From Desulfobacteraceae bacterium (GTDB lineage Bacteria > Desulfobacterota > Desulfobacteria > Desulfobacterales > ETH-SRB1), in assembly GCA_030638305.1 (NCBI GenBank), contig DAOWEW010000144.1:1-14543 (forward strand): 14,543 nucleotides of DNA, read 5' to 3'. Both the position numbers and the translations under genes were made by a program. The notes under the pieces are model-generated. The model worked only from the letters and a program-made list of their open reading frames with translations, was not told the origin of the DNA and searched no databases. Positions within the stretch are counted from its first letter, which is position 1; each line of letters starts with the position of its first letter. Positions 6,377 to 14,424 of the stretch are shown here, one piece after another.

Positions 6377-6886
6377 TTATAAACCATTGGGCAAATCCAC
6401 CGTCATTATTTTCTGATTAAAATCTATTGATAAAACTACTGATTCAATTCCGGGAATCAAAATTTCTTTATCCCCGTCTTTCACAACAAAGACATCATTG
6501 CCGCCTGTTTGAATTATTGATTCAACGCTTCCGATGTACTCGTTATCTATTGTAAAAACAGAAAGGCCTATAAGATCAAACCAGTAATAGGTTCCGTCTT
6601 CCGGTTCCGGAAGATCCGCTTTGCTTATAAAAAGCTCGGAACCAATTAATGCCTCTGCCTGAGATATGGTACTAATACCTCTTAGAGACAATAAAATGGT
6701 TTTCCTGAGAGGTTTTGCCCAGTTAATCACATGGATCTTTTCAGATCCTTTTGTATTTCTCATGAGAATCAAACTGTCTGCTTTAAAGACAGAGAAAGAT
6801 TCAGCATAAGAATAGACCCTGAATGTCCCTTTCAGACCATGCGTGCCAACTATCTTTGCAATAAGAAGATAGTTATTATCTTCCAC
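6377..6886 (-). CDS. rimM: Ribosome maturation factor RimM
   Basis: RimM binds S19 and helps 30S head assembly and 16S processing. The 169 aa product has the N-terminal RimM barrel (IAKIVGTHGLKGTFRVYS, about residues 9-26) and the C-terminal PRC barrel with YYWFDLIGLSVF (about 100-111), GGNDVFVVKDGDKEILIPGIESVV and the final VDLPNGL. The start is GTG (6884-6886), 5 bp after the khpA stop; no ATG is available nearby and no strong Shine-Dalgarno is seen, so it is probably coupled to khpA. It lies directly upstream of trmD, the widespread rpsP-rimM-trmD-rplS arrangement. Confidence 0.95.
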   Translation of the reverse strand: MEDNNYLLIAKIVGTHGLKGTFRVYSYAESFSVFKADSLILMRNTKGSEKIHVINWAKPLRKTILLSLRGISTISQAEALIGSELFISKADLPEPEDGTYYWFDLIGLSVFTIDNEYIGSVESIIQTGGNDVFVVKDGDKEILIPGIESVVLSIDFNQKIMTVDLPNGL

Positions 6887-6891
6887 TTATG

Positions 6892-7122
6892 TTATTCTAT
6901 AATCTCTAAAACCGAGCGTTTTTTTATCTTGGCAGAGGCAGCGCTTAATATAGTCCTCATTGCCCGTGCTGTTCGGCCTTGTTTCCCAATTACCTTTCCA
7001 AGATCATCCTTTGCTACTTTAAGTTCAAGTACTGAAGTCTGGTTCCCCTCTACCTCTGAAACAGATACTTGTTCCGGATGATCTACCAGTGCCTGTGCAA
7101 TATACTTAATCAGATCTTTCAT
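6892..7122 (-). CDS. khpA: KH-domain RNA-binding protein KhpA (YlqC)
   Basis: This is a small cytoplasmic RNA-binding protein with a single KH domain. The 76 aa product begins [16 protein letters not shown] and carries [17 protein letters not shown] (residues 42-58), whose GKQG loop (46-49) is the KH RNA-binding turn. An in-frame ATG 42 bp further upstream would add 14 residues unlike the family. ATG 7122 is preferred because AAGGAGA stands seven bases before it and it gives the usual length. In the rpsP-khpA-rimM-trmD order it is a standard member of this operon. Confidence 0.95.
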   Translation of the reverse strand: MKDLIKYIAQALVDHPEQVSVSEVEGNQTSVLELKVAKDDLGKVIGKQGRTARAMRTILSAASAKIKKRSVLEIIE

Positions 7123-7129
7123 AGCTCCA

Positions 7130-7136
7130 TCTCCTT
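7130..7136 (-). promoter_or_regulatory. Shine-Dalgarno deciding the khpA start
   Basis: On the minus strand AAGGAGA occupies 7136-7130, seven bases before ATG 7122. It supports the shorter, 76-residue KhpA over the in-frame upstream ATG at 7164. Confidence 0.75.
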
Positions 7137-7170
7137 TATTAGTATTGAGATTCAGGATAAACAATTGAAC

Positions 7171-7425
7171 CTAAGCAGGATTCGCGCACAAACCTTCTTT
7201 TTTTAAAAGGCTTTTTATAGTATTTGTAGGGATAGCCCCTTGATTCATCCAGTATTTGATTCGCTCTTCCTTCAGAAAAACTTCAACCGGATCTTTTAAA
7301 GGATTATAAGTCCCCACAGCTTCAAGGTATTTTCCATCTCTTGGGCTTTCAACGTCAGCCACAACAATTCTATAAAATGGTCGTTTCTTTGAGCCGTGTC
7401 TGGCCAATCTAATTTTAACCGCCAT
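7171..7425 (-). CDS. rpsP: 30S ribosomal protein S16
   Basis: S16 is a small-subunit protein needed for early 16S folding. The 84 aa product has the full family signature: [20 protein letters not shown] at the N-terminus, [22 protein letters not shown] and the [14 protein letters not shown] segment. AAGGAG stands nine bases before ATG 7425 and overlaps the ffh stop codon, so ffh and rpsP are adjacent with a 13 bp gap. khpA begins about 48 bp after it. Confidence 0.98.
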   Translation of the reverse strand: MAVKIRLARHGSKKRPFYRIVVADVESPRDGKYLEAVGTYNPLKDPVEVFLKEERIKYWMNQGAIPTNTIKSLLKKEGLCANPA

Positions 7426-7438
7426 ATTTTTTAACTCC

Positions 7439-8770
7439 TTAGAAAGGCAGCATACCTTTACTTAATCCGTTCATGCCGCCCTTACTGATTTTTTTCATCA
7501 TTTTCATTATTTGGGTATAACTTTTCAGAAGCTTGTTGATATCCTGAATCCTTGTACCACTGCCTTTGGCTATTCTTTTCCTTCGTTTTCCATTTATTAT
7601 GGTATGCTGCCGACGTTCCTGAGGCGTCATTGAATTAATTATGGCTTCTATTCGGACAAATTCTTTTCCATCTACTTCAAGATTTTTAAACTGTTTGTTT
7701 TTACTAAAACCCGGTATCATGCCTAATATATCTTTTATTGAACCCATCTTGCGTATCTGAACCATCTGATCCCGAAAATCATCTAATGTAAACTCATTTT
7801 TTTTTAGCTTTTTTTCAAGTTCGGCAGTCTTTTTTTCATCAACCATAGACTGGGCCTTTTCAATAATAGTAAGGACATCTCCCATTCCAAGTATTCTTGA
7901 GGACATCCTGTCCGGATGAAAAGGTTCCAGTTCACTAAGTTTTTCACCAACACCAATAAATTTAATTGGTTTATCAGTTATTGATTTGATGGAAATTGCT
8001 GCACCGCCACGTGCATCACCATCCATCTTGGTGAGAATAATACCACCAATGTCCAGAGTATTGTCAAATGTTTTTGCTATATTTACAGCATCTTGCCCCG
8101 TCATGGCATCAGCAACAAGAAGAATGTCAGACGGCTTAACTGCATCCTTAATGTTACAGAGTTCGGCCATCAGATTTTCATCAATATGCAGGCGTCCGGC
8201 AGTATCAAGAAGAAGAATATCGCATCCCTCTTGCTGTGCTGCAATTTTGGCTTGCCGGCATATCTGCACCGGATCCATTTCTACTGTGGAAGAATACACA
8301 GGAACAGATAGTTGTTCACCGAGTTTTTTGAGCTGATCAATAGCAGCAGGACGATAAACATCTGCCGGTACAAGGTAAGGCTTTTTATCTTGTTTTCTTA
8401 AAAAAACAGCAAGTTTTCCTGCTGTAGTTGTTTTGCCTGAACCTTGCAAACCAACCAGCATAATAGATGCAGGTTTTGAACCGGAAAGATTCAACTCTTC
8501 GTGCCGGTTTCCCATAATTTCCGTTAATTCATCATTGACAATTTTGACGACTTGCTGACCTGGCGTAAGACTGGCCATAACTTCTTGCCCTAAAGATCTT
8601 TCCTTGATATCGGCAATAAGTTTTTTTACAACTTTATAATGAACATCAGCCTCAAGAAGAGCTATGCGAACTTCTTTCAGGCCTTCGGCTATATTTTTTT
8701 CACTTAACTTGCCGTGCCCTTTTAGTTTTTTAAATACTGAATCAAGCTTGTCAGTCAGATTGTCAAACAT
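7439..8770 (-). CDS. ffh: Signal recognition particle protein Ffh
   Basis: Ffh is the SRP54-type GTPase that binds 4.5S RNA and signal sequences and delivers ribosomes making membrane proteins to FtsY. The 443 aa length is typical. The N domain (1 to about 95) is followed by the G domain: GLQGSGKT (residues 107-114), [20 protein letters not shown] (189-197), [10 protein letters not shown] (247-256) and [12 protein letters not shown]. The Met-rich M domain (about 325-443) contains [17 protein letters not shown] (the RNA-binding helix-turn-helix) and a Met-rich end. It is the first gene of the minus-strand operon, with a candidate promoter at 8817-8845. Confidence 0.98.
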   Translation of the reverse strand: MFDNLTDKLDSVFKKLKGHGKLSEKNIAEGLKEVRIALLEADVHYKVVKKLIADIKERSLGQEVMASLTPGQQVVKIVNDELTEIMGNRHEELNLSGSKPASIMLVGLQGSGKTTTAGKLAVFLRKQDKKPYLVPADVYRPAAIDQLKKLGEQLSVPVYSSTVEMDPVQICRQAKIAAQQEGCDILLLDTAGRLHIDENLMAELCNIKDAVKPSDILLVADAMTGQDAVNIAKTFDNTLDIGGIILTKMDGDARGGAAISIKSITDKPIKFIGVGEKLSELEPFHPDRMSSRILGMGDVLTIIEKAQSMVDEKKTAELEKKLKKNEFTLDDFRDQMVQIRKMGSIKDILGMIPGFSKNKQFKNLEVDGKEFVRIEAIINSMTPQERRQHTIINGKRRKRIAKGSGTRIQDINKLLKSYTQIMKMMKKISKGGMNGLSKGMLPF

Positions 8771-8816
8771 AATATACCTAACAACTTATATTATCATCAA
8801 TGCTCTAAAAGAGTTG

Positions 8817-8845
8817 AAATTAATATCTATCAAGTGTTATGTCAA
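8817..8845 (-). promoter_or_regulatory. Candidate sigma-70 promoter of the ffh-rsmI operon
   Basis: On the minus strand a perfect TTGACA -35 box (8845-8840) is followed after 17 bp by TAATTT (8822-8817), an imperfect -10; an overlapping TATTAA is an alternative. It lies in the 104-bp divergent region between ffh and rlmN and leaves a leader of about 40 nt. The -10 is weak, so the exact start is uncertain. For rlmN on the plus strand only TTGAAA (8814-8819) is visible, without a convincing -10. Confidence 0.45.
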
Positions 8846-8874
8846 GCAAAAATAATCCTGTAAAAATATAAAAA

Positions 8875-10020
8875 ATGACAATTTCAATAAACAAAACAGA
8901 TATTAAAGATTTAAGCAAAGAACAATTGTCTTCATGGTTTGAAGATCGTGGCATAGAGAATTATCGCTCAGGCCAGGTCTTTAAATGGATTTACAGTCGA
9001 CAGGCAGACACATTTGATATAATGACAAATCTTGGCAAAGAGATCAGAAAGCTTCTTTCCCTTGATTTTACTATTAACCGACTTGATAGAATTCATATTG
9101 AAACATCGCGGGATGGTTCCGAAAAGTACCTTTTCAGACTTGAAGATGGAAATCATATTGAGAGTGTGCTGATTCCGGAAAAGAATCATGATACACTTTG
9201 CATATCAAGTCAGGTGGGCTGTGCGCAGGGTTGCAGATTCTGTCTTACTGCACAAAGCGGTTTTATGCGCAATTTATCAAAAAGTGAAATAATAGCCCAG
9301 GTACGTGACACCTTGAAAGATAAAATTTGTTCAAAACGTATTACAAATGTTGTTTTTATGGGAATGGGGGAACCGCTGGCAAATTTTAAAAATGTCGTTG
9401 GAGCAATTGCCACCATTACGGATGCTGATTCAGGACTCGGATTTTCGAACCGCAAAGTTACGATTTCTACAGCAGGTCTTGTATCACAATTTTCTGCTCT
9501 TGGAAATGCAACAAAGGTTAACCTTGCAGTATCATTAAATGCAACAGATAATGAGATGCGCAACTTCCTTATGCCTGTAAATAAAAGGTTTCCACTGGAA
9601 AAGCTGCTTGATGCATGTCGCAGATATAATTTAGGAGCCAGACGCAGAATTACATTTGAGTATATTCTTATAAAAGGAATAAATGATTCTTCTGAGAATG
9701 CAAATCAGCTTGCGGAGCTGCTCAGGCAGATACCCTCAAAAATTAATCTTATACCTTTTAATGAACATGAGGGCAGCGATTTCATGCGGCCGGAAGAATC
9801 AGTGATAAACACCTTCAGGGAAATCCTGGTCAGAAAAAATTATACTACTATAATTCGCCGCAGTAAGGGCCGGGATATATCGGCAGCATGCGGACAGCTC
9901 AGCGCGAATGCAGCGGTTCACGGTTCACGGTTCACGGTTAACAGTTCACGGTTTACGGTTGATCAAAACGTATCGGACAGAGATTCAGTTCTGCCAGCGG
10001 CAGGCAAGCGTGAGCGCTAA
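8875..10020 (+). CDS. rlmN: Dual-specificity 23S rRNA/tRNA adenine-C2 methyltransferase RlmN, with repeat-encoded C-terminal tail
   Basis: RlmN is a radical-SAM enzyme that makes m2A at 23S rRNA A2503 and at tRNA position 37. The [4Fe-4S] motif C-AQG-C-RF-C (Cys116, Cys120, Cys123), GMGEP (residues 163-167), KVTISTAGLV (194-203), NLAVSLNA (216-223) and the C-terminal SAACGQL with the methyl-carrying Cys339 are all present. The enzyme normally ends shortly after GQL. Here residues about 347-381 are an added tail, of which HGSRFTVNSSRFTVDQ is the direct translation of the GGTTNAC heptamer array. The catalytic core is complete. ATG 8875 gives the usual N-terminus, but no Shine-Dalgarno is visible, only an A-rich leader. 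Confidence 0.95.
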   Translation: MTISINKTDIKDLSKEQLSSWFEDRGIENYRSGQVFKWIYSRQADTFDIMTNLGKEIRKLLSLDFTINRLDRIHIETSRDGSEKYLFRLEDGNHIESVLIPEKNHDTLCISSQVGCAQGCRFCLTAQSGFMRNLSKSEIIAQVRDTLKDKICSKRITNVVFMGMGEPLANFKNVVGAIATITDADSGLGFSNRKVTISTAGLVSQFSALGNATKVNLAVSLNATDNEMRNFLMPVNKRFPLEKLLDACRRYNLGARRRITFEYILIKGINDSSENANQLAELLRQIPSKINLIPFNEHEGSDFMRPEESVINTFREILVRKNYTTIIRRSKGRDISAACGQLSANAAVHGSRFTVNSSRFTVDQNVSDRDSVLPAAGKRER

Positions 10021-10090
10021 AGTTTATATTTTATGTGAGGGATTACGGTGTGTTCTGACTTTATCTCTCTCTAACCGTAAACCGTGAACC
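9915..10090. repeat. Inverted GGTTNAC-heptamer arrays at the 3' end of rlmN
   Basis: Seven head-to-tail 7-bp units fill 9915-9963 (GGTTCAC three times, GGTTAAC, AGTTCAC, GGTTTAC, GGTTGAT). About 110 bp later the same motif appears inverted at 10070-10090, with a 17-bp perfect inverted match between 9944-9960 and 10073-10089. The space between holds the last RlmN codons and 10021-10069, in which I see no gene. Next to the left array, GTTGATCAAAACGTATC (9958-9974) matches the junction of the yraN/rnhB element. The stem may end or stabilise the convergent rlmN and PP-loop transcripts, but there is no U-tract typical of an intrinsic terminator. Confidence 0.85.
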
Positions 10091-10098
10091 GTTACGAA

Positions 10099-11094
10099 TT
10101 AGATCAAGAGTGCTTTGATTTTTTCCGGCGATATTTCTGTTACTTTTATTGTGTCACTTCCGCATGAATTAACAACGCTCACATCAACCTGTGTATTGGC
10201 TGGCGCTTTGCTGTAACCGACGCAGATTGCTGCGGCCTTTATTATCATATCTTTACTTGCTTTGTGCGGCACCAGGACTATTGGGCTCGGAAAATCTTTT
10301 ACTTTTATAATTATATCCCCTGATGAGTCGTGATATTTTATTATGTTTTCATTGTCTTGTTTGGTACGTCCTATAATCAGTTTTGTATTATTGTTTAAAC
10401 GAACATGTCTGCCATACTTCAACAGATGCAGTCCTTTTTCAGTGTAAGTGTTCTGGTGGCTGAAAAGATCCTTAAGACGGGTGGCATATCCTTTATCGGT
10501 GAGAAGACAGCCGCCTGCCGGATTAGGATATTCTGTAATACCGAATTTTTCAGCAAGTTTCATCTGGGGTTTGCGTGACCTTCCGGAAATATCAAGCAGC
10601 AACTTTCTGTTTACAAGACCCTCTTTTTCAGGAATGGTTAAAGGCAGTCTTCCGGCGCTCAAAGGCCGAAGTATGTAGCCGTCAATGTCCGAATGTTTCT
10701 CAACATAACGGAGAGATGACTTAGTCTGAGACATGGGACGCTGGCCAAGCACTTCGCCGCTGAAAACAAAACTAAAGCCTTTGTTTTGCATTATTGTGCC
10801 TGCAAGCCTGAACATCAGAGCATGGCAGTCCATGCATGGGTTCATATGCTTTCCGTATCCGCATCGGGGATTTTTCAGCATTTCAAGATAGGTTTTAGTA
10901 ATATTTTTTATTGTTACAGGTATGTTTGTTTTGCATGCTGCCTGTTGCGCCTTTTCTGATGAGAAAAAAGGTGTTTCAAAAGATATCCATTCAACCTCTA
11001 TGTCCTGATCACGCAAAATCAGCGCTGCCAGGATGCTGTCTAAACCTCCGGAGCTTAAACCCAGTGCACGAACTTTTTTTAAGGATGATACCAT
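10099..11094 (-). CDS. PP-loop ATPase, tRNA thiolase-like (MnmA/ThiI-related) with C-terminal NFACT-R-like domain
   Basis: This is a predicted cytoplasmic ATP-pyrophosphatase that probably activates a tRNA base for sulfur insertion. The 331 aa product has the PP-loop SSGGLDS (residues 14-20), a cysteine cluster C78-x8-C87-x2-C90 in NPRCGYGKHMNPCMDCH, SGEVLGQRPMSQ (112-123), and PAGGCLLTD with Cys196. The PP-loop and GGC motifs are shared with 2-thiouridylase-like enzymes. The C-terminal part (about 225-331, KYGRHVRLNNNTKLIIGR onward) looks like the RNA-binding NFACT-R/DUF814 domain. It is not a standard MnmA: the length and C-terminal domain differ. The substrate base is unknown. It stands alone, convergent with rlmN and divergent from nth; no clear Shine-Dalgarno precedes ATG 11094. 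Confidence 0.75.
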   Translation of the reverse strand: MVSSLKKVRALGLSSGGLDSILAALILRDQDIEVEWISFETPFFSSEKAQQAACKTNIPVTIKNITKTYLEMLKNPRCGYGKHMNPCMDCHALMFRLAGTIMQNKGFSFVFSGEVLGQRPMSQTKSSLRYVEKHSDIDGYILRPLSAGRLPLTIPEKEGLVNRKLLLDISGRSRKPQMKLAEKFGITEYPNPAGGCLLTDKGYATRLKDLFSHQNTYTEKGLHLLKYGRHVRLNNNTKLIIGRTKQDNENIIKYHDSSGDIIIKVKDFPSPIVLVPHKASKDMIIKAAAICVGYSKAPANTQVDVSVVNSCGSDTIKVTEISPEKIKALLI

Positions 11095-11260
11095 GGTATA
11101 ATTTAAAATGAGTGATTAGCTTTTATTATTTCAAAGGGTTACCATTGATTCGATTTTCACTCATTTGGTGAAATGTTGACCTTTGGCAATATATTGAAAT
11201 TATTGTGCTAACGGCTAAAAGCTCAATTAAGGTATAAACTCGTAACAGTATAAAACGATT

Positions 11261-11890
11261 ATGAATATTAAAACGCGTTCAGATAAGATTCGTAAAATAC
11301 TAAGAATGACATTCTCAAATGTCAAGACACAACTTAATTACATAAATCCATTTGAGCTTCTTGTGGCAACTATGCTATCTGCTCAGTGTACGGATAAACA
11401 GGTTAATTCAGTAACAAAAAAATTATTTAAAAACCTGAAAACTCCTTACGATTTTGCCAATGCCTCCAATAAGACAATTGAGGAAATGATCCGTCCAACC
11501 GGTTTTTTCCGAAACAAGGCAAAAAATATTAAAAACAGCTCAAAGATGTTGATTGAAAAATACAAAGACAATGTCCCTGACTCTTTGGATGAATTGATAA
11601 AGCTGCCGGGAGTAGGGCGCAAAACAGCTAATGTTGTATTGGGTGCTGGTTTTGGAATTCCGGGAATAGCAGTGGATACTCATGTGGCAAGGATTTCAAA
11701 AAGACTTGGTCTAACAGAAAACAAAGATCCTGTTAAAATAGAGTTTGATCTTATGAAAATAATTCCCAAAAAGGAATGGAGCGACTTTTCATTACAGCTT
11801 ATTTATTTCGGACGGGCTATTTGCAAAGCAAGAAAGCCGGCCTGTAATGTTTGTCCATTAACTGAACTGTGTAAGGAACGAGGACTATGA
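11261..11890 (+). CDS. nth: Endonuclease III (DNA glycosylase/AP lyase)
   Basis: Nth removes oxidised pyrimidines and cuts at the abasic site in base excision repair. The 209 aa length is typical. The helix-hairpin-helix LPGVGRKTANVVLG (residues 115-128) carries the catalytic Lys121, and VDTHVARISKRLGL (138-151) carries Asp139. The [4Fe-4S] cluster motif is intact: C188-x6-C195-x2-C198-x5-C204. The 166-bp upstream region separates it from the divergent PP-loop gene; no strong promoter or Shine-Dalgarno stands out. Its stop overlaps the start of the response-regulator gene (ATGA at 11887-11890), so the repair enzyme and the two-component system are translationally coupled. Confidence 0.97.
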   Translation: MNIKTRSDKIRKILRMTFSNVKTQLNYINPFELLVATMLSAQCTDKQVNSVTKKLFKNLKTPYDFANASNKTIEEMIRPTGFFRNKAKNIKNSSKMLIEKYKDNVPDSLDELIKLPGVGRKTANVVLGAGFGIPGIAVDTHVARISKRLGLTENKDPVKIEFDLMKIIPKKEWSDFSLQLIYFGRAICKARKPACNVCPLTELCKERGL

Positions 11891-12579
11891 CAAAAAAATG
11901 TATCCTGGTTGTAGATGACGAAGAAGATATCCTTGAGCTGGTAAAATATAATCTTGATAGAGAAGGCTATCAGGTAATTTGCGCATCTTCCGGTGAGAGA
12001 TGCCTTCAAAAAGTATCTTCAGAAAAACCGGATCTTATAGTCCTGGATCTCATGCTTCCTGGAATTGACGGACTTGAAGTTACTAAAATCTTGAAAAGTG
12101 ATTCAAAAACAAAGCATGTCTCAATCATTATGTTAACGGCAAAAGGAGAGGAGGCAGATATTGTTACCGGTTTGGAACTTGGAGCTGACGACTACGTAAC
12201 CAAGCCTTTCAGCCCAAGAATATTAATTGCAAGAGTACGTGCTGTTATCCGCAGGAAAAAGAAGGAGGAACCCGATGATATGTCGCTTATTCAGGTACAC
12301 GATATTGTAATTAATACTCACAAGCGAGAGATCCTTGCAAATGGAAAGCCTGTTGATTTGACATTTACTGAGTTCCAGGTACTTTATTATCTTGCAAAGA
12401 GACCGGGGTGGGTCTTTACGCGCACTCAGATTGTTGATGCGGTTCGTGGAGATGATTACCCGGTTACGGATAGATCCGTTGATGTTCAGATTGTTGGGTT
12501 GCGGAAAAAACTCGGCTCCTGTGGCAGATACATAGAAACTGTAAGAGGGGTAGGGTACAGATTCAGGGAAAATCCATGA
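11887..12579 (+). CDS. Winged-helix response regulator, OmpR/PhoB family (PhoB-like)
   Basis: This is a DNA-binding response regulator phosphorylated by the kinase encoded next to it. The receiver domain (about residues 1-120) has acidic pocket Asp10/Asp11, phospho-acceptor Asp54 (VLDLMLPGIDG), switch Thr84 and Lys106 (DDYVTKPF). The winged-helix effector domain (about 135-228) shows LTFTEFQVLYYLAKRPGWVF, DRSVDVQIVGLRKKL and the final ETVRGVGYRF. The 230 aa length and these motifs match PhoB/PnpR-type regulators. It overlaps nth (ATGA 11887-11890) and the kinase gene (ATGA 12576-12579). Control of phosphate uptake is the usual role of this family, but no pst/phoU genes or clear Pho box are in the window, so the regulon is not proven. 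Confidence 0.93.
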   Translation: MTKKCILVVDDEEDILELVKYNLDREGYQVICASSGERCLQKVSSEKPDLIVLDLMLPGIDGLEVTKILKSDSKTKHVSIIMLTAKGEEADIVTGLELGADDYVTKPFSPRILIARVRAVIRRKKKEEPDDMSLIQVHDIVINTHKREILANGKPVDLTFTEFQVLYYLAKRPGWVFTRTQIVDAVRGDDYPVTDRSVDVQIVGLRKKLGSCGRYIETVRGVGYRFRENP

Positions 12580-14372
12580 AAAAAAAGAAACGGCTGCTTT
12601 GGCAGCTATATCCTTCTTATCTTCTTATCACACTAATTTCACTTCTTGCGGTAAGCCTTTTTGCATCAAGTGCCTTTAGAAATTTTTTTCTTGAGCGGAC
12701 TGCCGCGGACCTCAAATCAAGAGCACATTTATTGGAAAAACAGGTAGGTAACTACATTGTACCTTTGGATGGAATGTCAGTCGATTCTATTTGTAAAGCT
12801 GCCGGCTGGCAGTCACTAACAAGAGTTACCGTTATACTGCCTTCAGGAAGAGTTTTAGGTGATTCTGAAGAGACGCCGGAAAATATGGATAACCATGCTG
12901 ATCGTTTTGAAGTAGGAGAGGCCTTGAAGGGTAATGTCGGGAATTCTATCAGATACAGCACCACACTTCGACAAGATATGATGTATGTTGCGATACCATT
13001 GGAGAAGAACAATGAGGTCATTGCTGTCTTACGTACTTCAATTCCAATAACTTCAATATACGATGAATTGAAATCAATTCAGATTCAGATAGGCTTCGGA
13101 TATTTATTCATAGCGTTTTTTGCTGCCGGAATCAGCCTGTTTATTTCTAAACGTATAAGCCGGCCAATAGAGGAAATGAAAAAAGGAGCGGAGCAATTTG
13201 CTCGCGGTGATTTGGCTTATAGAATGCCTGCTCCTGATACAGAAGAGATGGGAAATTTAGCTGAAGCAATGAACCGTATGGCCGCGCAACTGGATGAACG
13301 AATAAAGACAGCACTAAAACAGCGTAACGAGCTTGAAGCCGTTCTTTCCAGCATGGAAGAGGGTATAATCGCTATTGATAGAGATGAAAAAATCATCAGT
13401 ATAAATCAGGCAGCCGCCCGGATGTTTAAAAGCAATCCATATGATCTGGAACAGCGAAGCATTCAGGAAGTGATCAGAAACTCCGAGCTGCAGAAAATTG
13501 TCAAAAGCGTTCTTGGAAGCGGCGACCATATAGAAGGCGATATCATGCTTTATCAGGATGAAGAAAGCCTTTTGAATGTCCGGACCACTTCTTTTCTATG
13601 CGAAAATAAAAGAGTTATAGGCATACTTATTGTATTGAACGATGTGACCCGGCTAAGGCGCCTGGAAAATATGCGAAAAGAATTTGTATCCAACGTTTCC
13701 CATGAAATCAAAACACCTCTTACAGCAATAAAAGGCTTTGTTGAGACTTTAAGTAACGGAGCAATGGACAATCCTGACGAAGCTAAGCACTTTTTAAATA
13801 TTATCGAAAAACACGTCAATCGTCTGGTTGCTATAATAGAAGATCTTATGCGCCTTTCAGTAATTGAGCAGAGAGATAAAAGTGAAGAAATAAAGCTTAT
13901 AAAAAGTAATATCAGGAGTGTTATTAAAACCGCTATTCAGATCTGCCGGGCAAAAGCAGAAGCAAAAAAAATAAAAGTCGGTCTGATATGTCAGGAAGAT
14001 GTTTCTACAAAAATAGATCCTCCACTTTTAGAACAGGCTGTGGTAAATCTCCTTGATAACGCAATAAAATATAGTGAAGAAGGTGGATTGGTTCAGGTTG
14101 AGGCAGTTACCACAGAAACCGAGGTATGTATAAGTTTTAAGGATTATGGAATCGGAATTCCAAAAAAACACCTTCCACGCCTTTTTGAAAGATTCTACAG
14201 AGTGGACAAAGCCAGAAGCCGTAAGCTCGGAGGAACAGGACTGGGTCTTGCCATTGTTAAACATATTGTACAGACACACGGGGGATACGTAACAGTTGAA
14301 AGCAACCCTGGTGAAGGAAGCAATTTTGTTATCCATTTACCTATTGTCTTTGATTTGAGGTCTACTTCATAA
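12576..14372 (+). CDS. Sensor histidine kinase, PhoR/PnpS-like (TM-sensor-TM-HAMP-PAS-HisKA-HATPase)
   Basis: This is the inner-membrane sensor kinase partner of the regulator at 11887. Domain order over 598 aa: a transmembrane helix (about 12-32), a periplasmic sensor region (about 35-168), a second helix (about 171-190), HAMP (about 192-245, RISRPIEEMKKGAEQFARGDL), PAS (about 252-360, EGIIAIDRDEKIISINQAA), HisKA with SHEIKTPLTAIKG (phospho-acceptor His376), and HATPase_c with N-box NLLDNAIKYS (491-500), G1 DYGIGIP (523-529), F-box LFERFYRVD and G2 GGTGLGLAI (552-560). All catalytic motifs are present. This architecture is typical of PnpS/PhoR kinases. The gene overlaps the regulator stop by 4 bp. 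The signal is unknown. Confidence 0.94.
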   Translation: MKKKKRLLWQLYPSYLLITLISLLAVSLFASSAFRNFFLERTAADLKSRAHLLEKQVGNYIVPLDGMSVDSICKAAGWQSLTRVTVILPSGRVLGDSEETPENMDNHADRFEVGEALKGNVGNSIRYSTTLRQDMMYVAIPLEKNNEVIAVLRTSIPITSIYDELKSIQIQIGFGYLFIAFFAAGISLFISKRISRPIEEMKKGAEQFARGDLAYRMPAPDTEEMGNLAEAMNRMAAQLDERIKTALKQRNELEAVLSSMEEGIIAIDRDEKIISINQAAARMFKSNPYDLEQRSIQEVIRNSELQKIVKSVLGSGDHIEGDIMLYQDEESLLNVRTTSFLCENKRVIGILIVLNDVTRLRRLENMRKEFVSNVSHEIKTPLTAIKGFVETLSNGAMDNPDEAKHFLNIIEKHVNRLVAIIEDLMRLSVIEQRDKSEEIKLIKSNIRSVIKTAIQICRAKAEAKKIKVGLICQEDVSTKIDPPLLEQAVVNLLDNAIKYSEEGGLVQVEAVTTETEVCISFKDYGIGIPKKHLPRLFERFYRVDKARSRKLGGTGLGLAIVKHIVQTHGGYVTVESNPGEGSNFVIHLPIVFDLRSTS

Positions 14373-14424
14373 TTAGGAACGTGGACGAATAGTTCCAATA
14401 GGTTAGGGAGATGGAAAAAAATAA

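Noticed and set aside
7123..7164. Upstream in-frame ATG for KhpA
   Set aside because: The extra 14 residues are unlike the family and cover the Shine-Dalgarno that serves ATG 7122.
9915..9963. Heptamer array considered as a CRISPR or VNTR gene feature
   Set aside because: Units are 7 bp without spacers and are degenerate, so this is a tandem repeat and not a CRISPR array.
11089..11100. Perfect palindrome ATACCATGGTAT over the PP-loop start codon
   Set aside because: Twelve bases centred on an ATG in AT-rich sequence is easily coincidental.
11106..11166. Inverted repeat AAATGAGTGA / TCACTCATTT in the PP-loop/nth divergent region as an operator
   Set aside because: Arms are 10 bp apart by 41 bases in AT-rich DNA; could be a binding site, but nothing else supports it.
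14376..14396. GGAAC...GTTCC hairpin after the kinase gene as a terminator
   Set aside because: Only 5 bp of stem with an 11-base loop and no T-run; not convincing.
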